Shown here: piece after piece, positions 1-9,025 of the stretch
Numbering within the stretch: position 1 is the stretch's first letter
Layout: the number at the start of each line of letters is the position of its first letter
Assembly: GCF_023073415.1 (NCBI RefSeq)
Contig: NZ_JADPJL010000037.1
Span: forward strand, 124,001-188,000
Source: Bradyrhizobium sp. 190
GTDB taxonomy: Bacteria; Pseudomonadota; Alphaproteobacteria; Rhizobiales; Xanthobacteraceae
Direction: 5' to 3'
DNA: 64,000 nucleotides
Notes under the pieces: generated by a model
Database searches by the model: none
The model's input: the letters and a program-made list of their open reading frames with translations, nothing else
What the model was told of the DNA's origin: nothing
Program-made: the position numbers and the translations under genes

Positions 1-52
1 CTACGATCAAGACCAATCCCGATGTGATCAAGGCCTATCTCGGAGCTACCGC

Positions 53-56
<4 letters not shown>
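1..56 (+). CDS. livG: ABC transporter ATP-binding protein LivG, C-terminal end only
   Basis: The first bases read in one open frame as a short tail ending in KAYLGATA and a TGA stop that overlaps the ATG of the next gene (ATGA, bases 53-56). A tail of the form 'AYLG' followed by a few residues is typical of LivG, the first ATP-binding subunit of branched-chain amino-acid type ABC importers, and the next gene is LivF. The rest lies outside the window, so the assignment rests on this tail and the neighbour. Confidence 0.7.
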
Positions 57-784
<728 letters not shown>

Positions 785-894
785 GGGCGCGTGCTTGTGA
801 TCTCGCTGAATTGGCTCGCGTGAAGAGAGTAAACTTCCCGCAAGCATTTTGCGCATGAGCGACAGAGATCACCCCAAAGCTCTGCGCCCTCGCG

Positions 895-1179
895 CTAATG
901 CAGCCGGAAGACACCGTCCACGGCGCGTAGTTCGGCAGGCTTGATCAGTTTCGAGTGCGCGACGGTGACCGCAAGCAGCGGTCCTTCGAGCTTTGTTTCC
1001 CAGAACGCGAGGAAATCCTTTAACGCCGGGAAATCCGGAAACATATCGTAGTCCTGCCAGACGTAAGTTTGCAGCAGCCAGCGCCGATCCGGACGGCGAT
1101 AAACGATCTCCGCTGTTGTCAGTCCGTAGCCTAAGACCTGCTTCCTGAAATCCTTGGAAACCGCATCTTTCTCGACCAT
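895..1179 (-). CDS. usg: Usg family protein
   Basis: A 94-residue protein with the recognisable Usg family pattern: KDF..Q..GYGLTTAEI.YR.PD near the start, LLQTYVWQDYD.FPDFP in the middle, and VAHS.LI.PAELRAVDG at the C-terminus. The family is common in alphaproteobacteria and was named from its position near tryptophan genes in some genomes; its function is unknown to me. It is transcribed alone here, opposite to groESL. A purine-rich GGAGG-like sequence precedes the ATG. Confidence 0.85.
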   Translation of the reverse strand: MVEKDAVSKDFRKQVLGYGLTTAEIVYRRPDRRWLLQTYVWQDYDMFPDFPALKDFLAFWETKLEGPLLAVTVAHSKLIKPAELRAVDGVFRLH

Positions 1180-1384
1180 GCCAACCTCCAGCCCAACTGA
1201 AGCAGTTGCATGATTCTCAATTCGCCAAAAAGGGAAACGTTCAATAGGTCATAGCAATCAACGCGCTAGCAGCATGTTACTTCACCTGCTAGCAGCCGCC
1301 CCTCCTCCAGAAACTCAAGTCGCAGTCAAACATCGTGTGCCGAAGCCCTTGCGCCCCGGTGTCACAAGCCTATGTGAAGAGCGG

Positions 1385-1411
1385 CTAGCACTCGCGCATC
1401 GCGACTGCCAA
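1385..1411 (+). promoter_or_regulatory. CIRCE-like element (HrcA operator) of groESL
   Basis: CTAGCACTC, nine bases, then GACTGCCAA. Compared with the CIRCE consensus TTAGCACTC-N9-GAGTGCTAA the left arm matches 8 of 9 and the right arm 7 of 9, with the exact N9 spacing, 32 bases before the groES start. This predicts repression by HrcA, though the right arm is degenerate. Confidence 0.75.
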
Positions 1412-1443
1412 TCCAGAAAATCACAAAAGCCAAGGAGGACCGC

Positions 1444-1761
1444 ATGAAATTCCGTCCGCTCCACGACCGTGTCGTGGTCAAACGCATCGATGCCGAAGAT
1501 AAAACCGCAGGCGGCATCATCATTCCGGACAGTGCCAAGGAAAAGCCCTCGCAAGGCGAAATCGTCGCCGTGGGCCCAGGCGGCCGCGACGAAGCTGGCA
1601 AACTGATCCCGATCGACCTCAAGGTCGGCGACCGCGTGTTGTTCGGCAAGTGGTCGGGCACCGAGGTCAAGCTCGATGGTCAGGAACTTCTGATCATGAA
1701 GGAAAGCGACATCATGGGCGTTCTCACCGACGTTCCCGCCGCCAAGAAGAAGGCCGCTTAA
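1444..1761 (+). CDS. groES: Co-chaperonin GroES
   Basis: Seven-subunit lid of the GroEL folding chamber in the cytosol. The 105 residues begin KFRPLHDRVVVKR and contain the mobile loop region (TAGGIIIPDSAKEKPSQGEIVAVGPGG) that contacts GroEL, as in the 10-kDa chaperonin family. A strong AAGGAGG ribosome site lies 5-6 bases before the ATG. It is first gene of a groES-groEL operon behind a CIRCE-like element, so heat-shock control by HrcA is likely. Bradyrhizobium genomes usually carry several groESL copies; this could be any one of them. Confidence 0.97.
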   Translation: MKFRPLHDRVVVKRIDAEDKTAGGIIIPDSAKEKPSQGEIVAVGPGGRDEAGKLIPIDLKVGDRVLFGKWSGTEVKLDGQELLIMKESDIMGVLTDVPAAKKKAA

Positions 1762-1772
1762 GCGCTTTAGCC

Positions 1773-1820
1773 CGTTCCCTCACCCTGAGGAGCCGGCGCA
1801 GCCGGCGTCTCGAAGGAAGA
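1773..1820. repeat. Intergenic palindromic repeat between groES and groEL
   Basis: The spacer between groES and groEL carries a short palindromic stretch (CCTCACCCTGAGGAG, then GCCGGCGCAGCCGGC, then GTCTCGAAGG) that resembles a dispersed repeat I associate with Bradyrhizobium. It would form a hairpin in the groESL transcript between the two reading frames. Confidence 0.6.
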
Positions 1821-1898
1821 GGCCTGCAATCCAAATCTCATCCCTCAGCAATCCGCCCAGTCGCGCGGACCTTGGGATCTGAGAATACGGAGATCATT

Positions 1899-3539
1899 AT
1901 GTCAGCCAAGGAAGTCAAATTCGGCGTCGATGCCCGCGACAGGATGCTGCGCGGCGTCGAAATTCTCAACAACGCGGTGAAGGTCACGCTCGGTCCGAAG
2001 GGCCGCAACGTCGTGCTCGACAAATCGTTCGGCGCACCCCGCATCACCAAGGACGGCGTCACCGTCGCCAAGGAAATCGAGCTTGATGAAAAGTTCGAGA
2101 ACATGGGCGCGCAGATGGTGCGCGAAGTCGCCTCCAAGTCGGCCGACGCTGCCGGCGACGGCACCACCACCGCGACCGTTCTCGCGGCTGCGATCGTCCG
2201 AGAAGGCGCCAAGGCGGTTGCCGCCGGCATGAACCCGATGGATCTGAAGCGCGGTATCGACCTGGCGGTGGAAGCCGTGGTCGCCGACCTCGTCAAGAAC
2301 TCCAAGAAGGTCACCTCGAACGAGGAAATCGCCCAGGTCGGCACTATCTCTGCCAACGGCGACGCCGAGATCGGCAAGTTCCTGGCTGACGCCATGAAGA
2401 AGGTCGGCAACGAGGGCGTCATCACGGTGGAAGAAGCCAAGTCGCTCGAGACTGAACTCGAGGTCGTCGAGGGCATGCAGTTCGACCGCGGCTACATCTC
2501 GCCCTACTTCGTCACCAACGCCGACAAGATGCGCGTTGAAATGGAAGATGCCTACGTCCTTATCAACGAAAAGAAGCTATCTCAGTTGAATGAATTGCTT
2601 CCCTTGCTCGAAGCCGTGGTGCAGAGCGGCAAGCCGCTTGTGATTATAGCGGAAGACGTCGAAGGCGAAGCGCTTGCCACCCTCGTCGTCAACCGTCTGC
2701 GTGGCGGCCTCAAGGTTGCTGCCGTCAAGGCTCCGGGCTTCGGCGATCGCCGCAAGGCCATGCTGCAGGACATTGCGGTTCTGACCGGTGGTCAGGCGAT
2801 CTCGGAAGATCTCGGCATCAAGCTCGAGAACGTCACCCTGCAGATGCTCGGCCGCGCCAAGAAGGTGATGATCGACAAGGAAAACACCACCATCGTCAGC
2901 GGCGCCGGCAAGAGGGCCGACATCGAGGCGCGCGTTCAGCAGATCAAGGCGCAGATCGAGGAAACCACCTCGGACTACGACCGTGAGAAGCTGCAGGAGC
3001 GTCTGGCCAAGCTCGCGGGCGGCGTAGCCGTGATCCGCGTCGGCGGCGCGACCGAAGTCGAGGTGAGGGAGCGCAAGGACCGCGTGGATGACGCGATGCA
3101 TGCGACCCGTGCGGCGGTTGAAGAAGGCATCGTGCCGGGCGGCGGCGTCGCCCTGCTGCGCGCCTCCCAGCATCTCAAGGGACTTCGCACCAAGAACGAC
3201 GACCAGAAGACCGGCGTCGAAATCGTCCGCAAGGCGTTGTCGTATCCAGCCCGCCAAATCGCCATCAATGCTGGCGAAGACGGCTCCGTCATCGTCGGCA
3301 AGATCCTCGAGAAGGAGCAGTACAATTACGGCTTCGACTCGCAGACCGGCGAATACGTCAACCTGATCTCCAAGGGCATCATCGACCCGACCAAGGTGGT
3401 TCGTGTGGCGATCCAGAACGCAGCGTCCGTCGCGGCTCTCCTGATCACCACGGAAGCCATGGTGGCCGAAGTGCCGAAGAAGAACGCCGGCGCTGGCGGC
3501 ATGCCTCCGGGCGGTGGCATGGGAGGTATGGACTTCTAA
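1899..3539 (+). CDS. groEL: Chaperonin GroEL
   Basis: 60-kDa chaperonin subunit that forms the double-ring folding chamber. The protein of 546 residues starts MSAKEVKFGVDARDRML, has the ATP-binding segments (LGPKGRNVVLDKSFGAP and GDGTTTATVLA) near the N-terminus and the usual flexible GGM-rich tail ending GGMGGMDF. The open frame extends upstream to 1650, but the ATG at 1899 with GGAG eight bases before it matches the family start. The 137-base gap to groES holds a repeat, so the two mRNAs may differ in stability. A terminator follows at 3568. Confidence 0.98.
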   Translation: MSAKEVKFGVDARDRMLRGVEILNNAVKVTLGPKGRNVVLDKSFGAPRITKDGVTVAKEIELDEKFENMGAQMVREVASKSADAAGDGTTTATVLAAAIVREGAKAVAAGMNPMDLKRGIDLAVEAVVADLVKNSKKVTSNEEIAQVGTISANGDAEIGKFLADAMKKVGNEGVITVEEAKSLETELEVVEGMQFDRGYISPYFVTNADKMRVEMEDAYVLINEKKLSQLNELLPLLEAVVQSGKPLVIIAEDVEGEALATLVVNRLRGGLKVAAVKAPGFGDRRKAMLQDIAVLTGGQAISEDLGIKLENVTLQMLGRAKKVMIDKENTTIVSGAGKRADIEARVQQIKAQIEETTSDYDREKLQERLAKLAGGVAVIRVGGATEVEVRERKDRVDDAMHATRAAVEEGIVPGGGVALLRASQHLKGLRTKNDDQKTGVEIVRKALSYPARQIAINAGEDGSVIVGKILEKEQYNYGFDSQTGEYVNLISKGIIDPTKVVRVAIQNAASVAALLITTEAMVAEVPKKNAGAGGMPPGGGMGGMDF

Positions 3540-3567
3540 GTCCAACCATTCAGAGCACGACAATAAG

Positions 3568-3595
3568 AAAGGCCCGGCAGCGACGCCGGGCCTTT
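3568..3595 (+). terminator. Rho-independent terminator of groESL
   Basis: Perfect 11-bp arms AAAGGCCCGGC / GCCGGGCCTTT around a six-base loop, 28 bases after the groEL stop. The T-run is short (three bases, inside the stem), so efficiency is uncertain. Confidence 0.8.
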
Positions 3596-3729
3596 CCGCG
3601 TTAGCTACACGCCCATCTCGACGACGATAGCTGCACGGAGGTTACCGCTCTCAAGGGATCGAGTTGCAGGGAGGGTTGGAAGAGTGCGAATTTCCGACCA
3701 TGCCTTAGTCAATTTTCGCGAGCCAGGTA

Positions 3730-4686
3730 ATGACGGCACTCCGCACGCTCTATCCACCGATTGAGCCGTACAAAGTTGGTTTTGTCGATGTCGGCGACGG
3801 CCATACGATCTACTACGAACGCTGCGGCAAACCCGGCGGCAAACCAGCTGTGTTTCTTCACGGCGGCCCGGGTGGCGGCGTTACGCCAGATCATCGCCGG
3901 CTATTCGACCCCTCCCTCTACGACGTGATGCTATTCGATCAGCGCGGATGTGGGCGCTCGACACCGCATGCCGAGCTCAATGCAAATACGACCTGGCATC
4001 TCGTTGATGATATCGAGCGGCTACGTCAAATTGCAGCCGTGGAAAAGTGGCTTGTTTTTGGCGGGTCGTGGGGGGCGACGTTGGCTCTTGTATACGCGGA
4101 GACCCATCCGGAGCGCGTCTCCGAACTCATCCTGCGTGGCGTTTATACTGTCACTCGGCCCGAGATCGAATGGTATTACCAACACGGCGTTTCAGAGATT
4201 TTTCCCGAGAAATGGGACCGCTTCCAGGCACCGATCCCGGAGGCCGAACGCGACGATATGATCGCCGCTTATCGCAAGCGGTTGACGAGCGACGACCCTT
4301 CCATACGGCTGGAAGCGGCAAGGGCCTGGAGCGTTTGGGAAGGCGAAACGATCACGCTTCTCCCGAATAAGAAACTGTCGAGCGCGCACTCCGAAGATCA
4401 CTTCGCCCTCGCCTTCGCGCGCCTCGAGAATCACTACTTCTCTAATGGCTGCTGGCTTGAAGAAGGTCAGATTTTGCGGGATGCTTTCCGGCTCCATGGT
4501 ATCAAAGGCGCGATTGTGCACGGCCGTTACGACATGCCATGCCCGGCACGCTATGCGTATCAGTTGCACAAGGCTTGGCCTCAAGCGGACTTTCATCTGA
4601 TCGAGGGCGCTGGCCACGCCTACAACGAACCAGGCATTCTTGATGCGCTGATTAAAGCGACGGATCGTTTTGCGCAGCAGGTCTGA
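3730..4686 (+). CDS. pip: Proline iminopeptidase (S33 family alpha/beta hydrolase)
   Basis: Removes N-terminal proline from peptides in the cytosol. The 318 residues show the family hallmarks in order: oxyanion-region HGGPGGG (44-50), DQRGCGRSTPH, nucleophile elbow GGSWGAT with Ser113, and the later acidic (HGRYDMPCP) and histidine (GAGHAYNEPG) members of the triad. A length near 315-320 is normal for Pip. The gene appears monocistronic, following the groEL terminator and convergent with the next gene. Confidence 0.93.
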   Translation: MTALRTLYPPIEPYKVGFVDVGDGHTIYYERCGKPGGKPAVFLHGGPGGGVTPDHRRLFDPSLYDVMLFDQRGCGRSTPHAELNANTTWHLVDDIERLRQIAAVEKWLVFGGSWGATLALVYAETHPERVSELILRGVYTVTRPEIEWYYQHGVSEIFPEKWDRFQAPIPEAERDDMIAAYRKRLTSDDPSIRLEAARAWSVWEGETITLLPNKKLSSAHSEDHFALAFARLENHYFSNGCWLEEGQILRDAFRLHGIKGAIVHGRYDMPCPARYAYQLHKAWPQADFHLIEGAGHAYNEPGILDALIKATDRFAQQV

Positions 4687-4826
4687 CCGGTTACCATCAA
4701 GCTGACCATGGTCAGATATTTTCGCCTAAGGGTCATTTCGCCTTGGACGAGGTCAGCGTTAAGTCCCGCCATGTCGGCTTGCCCCCTGAAAGCGGATTTC
4801 GCGCCCGCGCCGCGCCTTGTGGGCCG

Positions 4827-5753
4827 CTATCGCGGGCTAGCTTGAGCCTCCCGCGGGCATCCTGCGGCCGGATTTGCAGACGGGCCGCAGGATGAACCTC
4901 CACCGCCATTTCCTTTCGCCCACAGGCTCTCCCATCCGTCCGTCCACGAGGACGGCAGCTTGACCCAGCCGAACGCCTTGTTCTCCTCAGGCGGCGCGCG
5001 GTCCGCCGGCTGTCCGCCGGCTGGGGCCGTCTTCGGCTCGGCCGCGACCTGCACGCTCTTGGTGTTTGCCACCCTGACCCGATCACGGGAATCCTTTGCA
5101 GCGCGCCGCGCATGACGCTCCTTCGCTGCATGCTTCTCCTTTGCTTTGGCAGGTTTGCTCACAGCAGGCTGTGTCGGCAACGGAGCGGGTGCAGCAACGC
5201 TGCCATCGACCTCGCCGGCCGTTGCGATGCGCATGACCGGCTTTAGGGTCCCGTCGTGGAGTTTGAGGCGGTCACCGCGCGCCAACGATTGGGGCGGCTC
5301 GTCTTCGGGAATGTCCGCACGCAATAATTCCAGACCCCGTCGCCTTATCGCTTCCATTCTCTCCGGCTGAGCTTCAACCTGAGGGGCGGCGGCCACGCTG
5401 GAAGGATCTGCGCGCCGTTCGGTCGCACTTACCGTGCCTGCCCCAATTTCGCTCCAGACGAAAAGAAGCAGCGTAGCCAGCCCGGCGATGCCTGCCATGA
5501 CGCCGACCCAGGCAAACCTCTGGTCCGCCGGCGTGAACGATGCAGCCGTTGCATACGATCCGAAGAAACGATCAGGAGGCCGGATCGCGTCGGCTAGCGT
5601 CCGGGTAATTGTCGCCGCCATGTGGTGGCAGCTTTCGCAAAACTTGAAATAAATTCCTGCGTCAGACCAAGATCCGGTTTCCCGATCCATTCGGAGATCC
5701 GTCATCCTGCTCAGGTCTACGAAATCCAACCTCTCAATCTGCTGTCGTGCCAT
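4827..5753 (-). CDS. Unknown single-pass membrane protein with a CxxCHH motif
   Basis: I do not recognise the family. The 308 residues have a soluble N-terminal part with CESCHH, a single membrane helix (about residues 78-98, AWVGVMAGIAGLATLLLFVW), then a long low-complexity Ala/Pro/Lys/Arg-rich tail with a short Trp-containing segment (FGWVKLPSSWTDGWESLW) near the end. The chosen ATG at 5753 has AAAGGAC eight bases upstream; a GTG at 5789 in the same frame is possible but has a weaker site. The tail resembles proline/alanine-rich cell-envelope linkers. The coding direction is supported by one long frame and the ribosome site only. Confidence 0.65.
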   Translation of the reverse strand: MARQQIERLDFVDLSRMTDLRMDRETGSWSDAGIYFKFCESCHHMAATITRTLADAIRPPDRFFGSYATAASFTPADQRFAWVGVMAGIAGLATLLLFVWSEIGAGTVSATERRADPSSVAAAPQVEAQPERMEAIRRRGLELLRADIPEDEPPQSLARGDRLKLHDGTLKPVMRIATAGEVDGSVAAPAPLPTQPAVSKPAKAKEKHAAKERHARRAAKDSRDRVRVANTKSVQVAAEPKTAPAGGQPADRAPPEENKAFGWVKLPSSWTDGWESLWAKGNGGGGSSCGPSANPAAGCPREAQASPR

Positions 5754-5789
5754 CGGGGAGCGTCCTTTCGAACGAGTCTCCCAGCCCAC

Positions 5790-6089
5790 TCCACCCCATA
5801 AAGCAACGACACTCGAAGCATGCGCGCAACAGCCTTCGGCTCGAATCGCAAGCCTCCAGAATTCACTTTTTGTAACTGCCTGAGCCCGTTGCAGTGCTTA
5901 TGAGTGAGGATACGCCCGGCCCGCCTTCGCTAACGAAATCTTAAGCATGACGGCTGTTCCCACCAGCTCGTTGTGAGTTGCACAACCTACTGATCACTCG
6001 CAGCCTTCTATTCTTGCCATGAATACAGCTACTTTTCACCCGGCGCCGGGGGCACCGATGGTGGACTGAGGGGATCACAAGGTCAGACG
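5790..6089. other. Gene-free stretch upstream of the GGDEF-EAL gene
   Basis: About 300 bases between two divergent genes. The middle is less GC-rich than the surroundings, as expected for promoters in both directions, but I see no operator or hairpin that I can defend. Confidence 0.5.
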
Positions 6090-8663
6090 ATGCGCGCTTC
6101 CGGTTACCCCACGGTCGAGACCCCCGAATTCCTGCTGGCGGCGCTTGAGCAGGCGAGCGAGGCTGTCGTCATCGTCGACAGCGATCTGCGTGTAAGCCAC
6201 TTCAACGCTGCGGCCGGGTTGATCTGGGGCGTGCGCCGCGAGGAGGTTCTTGGCCTCGATGCAAGCTGTCTCGGGCTCAACGACCTCAGGCAAGATTCCG
6301 AGATCACGATCCGGCGCAGTACCGGCAGCCGGATTCGGGCCGCTGTATCGGTTTCGCGTGTCGAGATCGACGGCCGCAGCAACTACATGGTCTTTGTTCG
6401 CGACATCACCGCAGAGGTCGAACGACGCGAGAGGATCGCGCTGCTTAACCTGGTAGCCGACAAGACCAACCGTGCCGTCGTCCTCACCGATCGCAAGCTG
6501 AGAATCATCTACACCAATGCCGCGTTCTCCGGACTGTTCGGATACTCGCCTGAGGAAATCCAGGGGCGGCAGGCCAACCAATTGCTGGCCGGCCGGCTCA
6601 CTGACCGCCACACCCTGGCGAGGTTGCGACGGCGAATCTGCGACGGCGGCGGCGAGGAGGAAGAAATCCTTGCCTACGACAAAAATGGCGACGAAATCTG
6701 GGTCTCGGCCATGGTCAAGCCGTTCCGCAACGCCCGCGGACGGATCAAGTACATCTTCGCCCTGTTGACCGACATCTCCGAGAACAAGCAGTTGAGGTCG
6801 CTGCAGCAACTGATCATGGGGGCGCTAGCCGACGAACTTCCGCTCACCGAGATTGCCGACCGGCTTTGCCGGCGCGTCGAAGCCATTGCGCCTGACGTCG
6901 TCGCTTCGGTGCTGCACGTCGATTCCGACGGGCTGGTGCATCCGCTGGGCGGCCCCAGCCTGCCCGACGACTACTCCCGCGCACTCGACGGCGTCGCCAT
7001 CGGCCCGGACGTCGGCTCGTGCGGGTCGGCGGCGTATTACGGCAAGCCTGTGCTGGCCGAAGATCTCGACACCGACCCGCGCTGGCAGCCGTACAAGACG
7101 CGGCCGCTCGAGGTCGGCATGAAGGCCTGCTGGTCGACGCCGATCAAGGCCAAGGATGGCCGTGTGATCGGAACCTTCGCCTTCTATTTCAGGGAGCGCC
7201 GGGCGCCGAGCCGCTGGCATCAGCGGATCGTCGACGCCTGCGTTCACCTCGGTGCGCTGGCGATCGAGCGAAAGGAGGCGCGGGCCCAGATTGCCCGGCT
7301 CGCCTACCACGACATGCTGACCGGGCTGCCGAACCGCGCGCAGTTGCGACAACTGGTCAACCAGGCGATCGACGATTGCAGGGGAAAGCAACTCGCGCTG
7401 CTGTTTCTCGATCTCGATCACTTCAAGGACGTCAACGATACGCTCGGACACTCGGCCGGCGACGCGCTGCTTGTCGAGTTTGCAAAACGACTGCGCGCCC
7501 GCATCCAGCCGTCCGACCTGCTGGGACGCCTGAGCGGCGACGAGTTCGTCATCGTGTTGCCGAACTGCGATCCCGCGCGCGCCTCGCTGGTTGCTTCCAA
7601 CATCACCGAAGCGCTGGCGTCACCGCTGTGGATCGACAACAGGCAGGTGCCGATTTCCGCCAGCATGGGCATCAGCATCTATCCCGACAACGCGACCGAT
7701 ATCGATACGCTGATACAGCAGGCCGATGCGGCGATGTACAAGGCCAAGCAGGCGGGCCGCTCCACCCATCGCTTCTTCAGCGCCGACATGAACCGGCTCG
7801 CCGAGCAGCGGCTCGTCTTCAGTGCTGCGCTCCGCCAGGCCATCGCCAATGACCGGTTGAAGCTCGTCTATCAGCCGCAAACCCGAACCGTCGACGGTGC
7901 CCTCTACGGCGTCGAAGCGCTGGCGCGCTGGAACGATCCTGAGCTTGGCGAAGTCCCGCCTTCGAAATTCATCCCGTTGGCCGAGGAAGTCGGCCTGATC
8001 GAGCAGATCGGCCTATGGTCGATCCGCGAGGCATGCCGGCAAATGGCCGCGTGGCGCCATGCCGGGCTGGATGTCCCCTGCGTCGCGGTCAATTTGTCGC
8101 CGCTCAATTTCCAGAATGCGAAGCTCGCCGCCGTGGTGGCCGAAACCATCGCGGCCAACGGCCTTCCGCCCCAGGCATTGATGCTCGAGATCACCGAAGG
8201 CGTGCTCGTGAATGAACGTTCGGCCGCGATCGACAGCATGAATGCGATCCGCAAGCTCGGTGTCGGCCTGTCGCTGGACGATTTCGGGACCGGCTATTCG
8301 AGCCTGAGCCGGCTGGCGCACTTGCCGATCCGCGAATTGAAGATCGATCGCAGCTTCATGCGCAACATCGAGCGCGACGCCAGCGCGCTCGCGATCGCGA
8401 CCGCCGTCGTCCGCGTCGGCCAGAGCCTGAAAATGGCTGTCGTCGCTGAGGGCGTCGAAACCGAGGGGCAACGCAAGCTGCTGGCCGGGCTCGGCTGCGA
8501 CGTCGTGCAGGGCTATCTCATCGCGCCCGCGATGTCGCCGGAAGCGTTCGAGCGGTGGCTGCTCGATCATGTCACGGAACAGATGCGCGCGATGCGCAGG
8601 AGCATCGAGGAGCCCCGCTCGCAGCCGACGCCGTCGTTGCTGATTGCGTCGACGGGCGGTTAG
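6090..8663 (+). CDS. PAS-PAS-GAF-GGDEF-EAL cyclic-di-GMP signalling protein
   Basis: Cytosolic protein of 857 residues predicted to make and/or break cyclic di-GMP in response to a bound ligand. Two PAS domains (roughly 10-120 and 125-235), a GAF domain (about 240-395), a GGDEF domain whose signature is SGDEF (about residue 481), and an EAL domain with VEALARW near residue 607, the DDFGTGYSSL loop and AEGVETEGQ. All EAL metal-binding motifs look intact, so phosphodiesterase activity is likely; the SGDEF variant leaves cyclase activity open. There is no membrane helix. It stands alone, followed by a repeat and an insertion sequence. Confidence 0.93.
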   Translation: MRASGYPTVETPEFLLAALEQASEAVVIVDSDLRVSHFNAAAGLIWGVRREEVLGLDASCLGLNDLRQDSEITIRRSTGSRIRAAVSVSRVEIDGRSNYMVFVRDITAEVERRERIALLNLVADKTNRAVVLTDRKLRIIYTNAAFSGLFGYSPEEIQGRQANQLLAGRLTDRHTLARLRRRICDGGGEEEEILAYDKNGDEIWVSAMVKPFRNARGRIKYIFALLTDISENKQLRSLQQLIMGALADELPLTEIADRLCRRVEAIAPDVVASVLHVDSDGLVHPLGGPSLPDDYSRALDGVAIGPDVGSCGSAAYYGKPVLAEDLDTDPRWQPYKTRPLEVGMKACWSTPIKAKDGRVIGTFAFYFRERRAPSRWHQRIVDACVHLGALAIERKEARAQIARLAYHDMLTGLPNRAQLRQLVNQAIDDCRGKQLALLFLDLDHFKDVNDTLGHSAGDALLVEFAKRLRARIQPSDLLGRLSGDEFVIVLPNCDPARASLVASNITEALASPLWIDNRQVPISASMGISIYPDNATDIDTLIQQADAAMYKAKQAGRSTHRFFSADMNRLAEQRLVFSAALRQAIANDRLKLVYQPQTRTVDGALYGVEALARWNDPELGEVPPSKFIPLAEEVGLIEQIGLWSIREACRQMAAWRHAGLDVPCVAVNLSPLNFQNAKLAAVVAETIAANGLPPQALMLEITEGVLVNERSAAIDSMNAIRKLGVGLSLDDFGTGYSSLSRLAHLPIRELKIDRSFMRNIERDASALAIATAVVRVGQSLKMAVVAEGVETEGQRKLLAGLGCDVVQGYLIAPAMSPEAFERWLLDHVTEQMRAMRRSIEEPRSQPTPSLLIASTGG

Positions 8664-8683
8664 GCGAGCAGTCTCCGGCTTCC

Positions 8684-8772
8684 GTAGGGTGGGCAAAGGC
8701 CCACTTGCGCCGTGCCCACCATCCCTTCTTGCTCGCCGATCGATGGTGGGCACGCTTCGCTTTGCCCACCCT
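8684..8772. repeat. Dispersed palindromic repeat (GTAGGGTGGGCAAAG family), copy 1, cut by the IS
   Basis: Begins GTAGGGTGGGCAAAG and ends CTTTGCCCACCCT, the inverted form of its start, with inner arms GTGCCCACCAT / ATGGTGGGCAC. A second copy at 20490-20631 ends ...CCCACCCTAC. Here the final AC is missing at the IS boundary and is found again directly after the far end of the IS (10229-10230), so the IS appears to have inserted into the last bases of this repeat. Confidence 0.8.
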
Positions 8773-8785
8773 TCTGTAACGGGCC

Positions 8786-9025
8786 TTGATTAGTCAATCC
8801 CTTTGCGTAGCCCGCCCGCCGGGGTCTCGCTTCTGTACGGGGTCGGCGCCAGGGCCGCCACCTGATGGAGTTGGAAGAGGATAGGTCGGCCAATCTACGT
8901 TGAGCGTGCTCACGAAGGCGACCTGGTGGGCAACGGCCTGACCTGATCCATCGTCCCGGCGAAGGGACTTCGCTTCGAGAAGGCCTGGTGTCGTGACCCG
9001 CCCGAAAACTGTTGTGTCTCTCCTG
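8786..9025 (-). ncRNA. Candidate guide (bridge/seek) RNA region of the IS
   Basis: The 240 bases between the transposase stop and the right inverted repeat have no coding signal. In IS1111-type elements this downstream end is where the guide RNA that selects donor and target DNA is reported to lie (in IS110-type elements it is upstream). I infer its presence from position only. I did not fold it or identify the guide loops; the predicted target would include the CCCACCCTAC end of the repeat. Confidence 0.4.

Noticed and set aside
1265..1296. Two direct copies of GCTAGCAGC upstream of groES as a regulatory pair.
   Set aside because: Nine-base repeats at 23-base spacing near a CIRCE half-site can arise by chance and match no known site.
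2577..3563. Long open frame on the minus strand opposite groEL.
   Set aside because: It is the shadow of groEL's codon bias; no ribosome site and no recognisable protein.
4827..5753. Reading CESCHH in the unknown membrane protein as a cytochrome c haem site (CxxCH).
   Set aside because: The motif lies before the single membrane helix and so on the likely cytosolic side, where c-type haem is not attached, and no axial-ligand context is seen. A metal site is equally possible.
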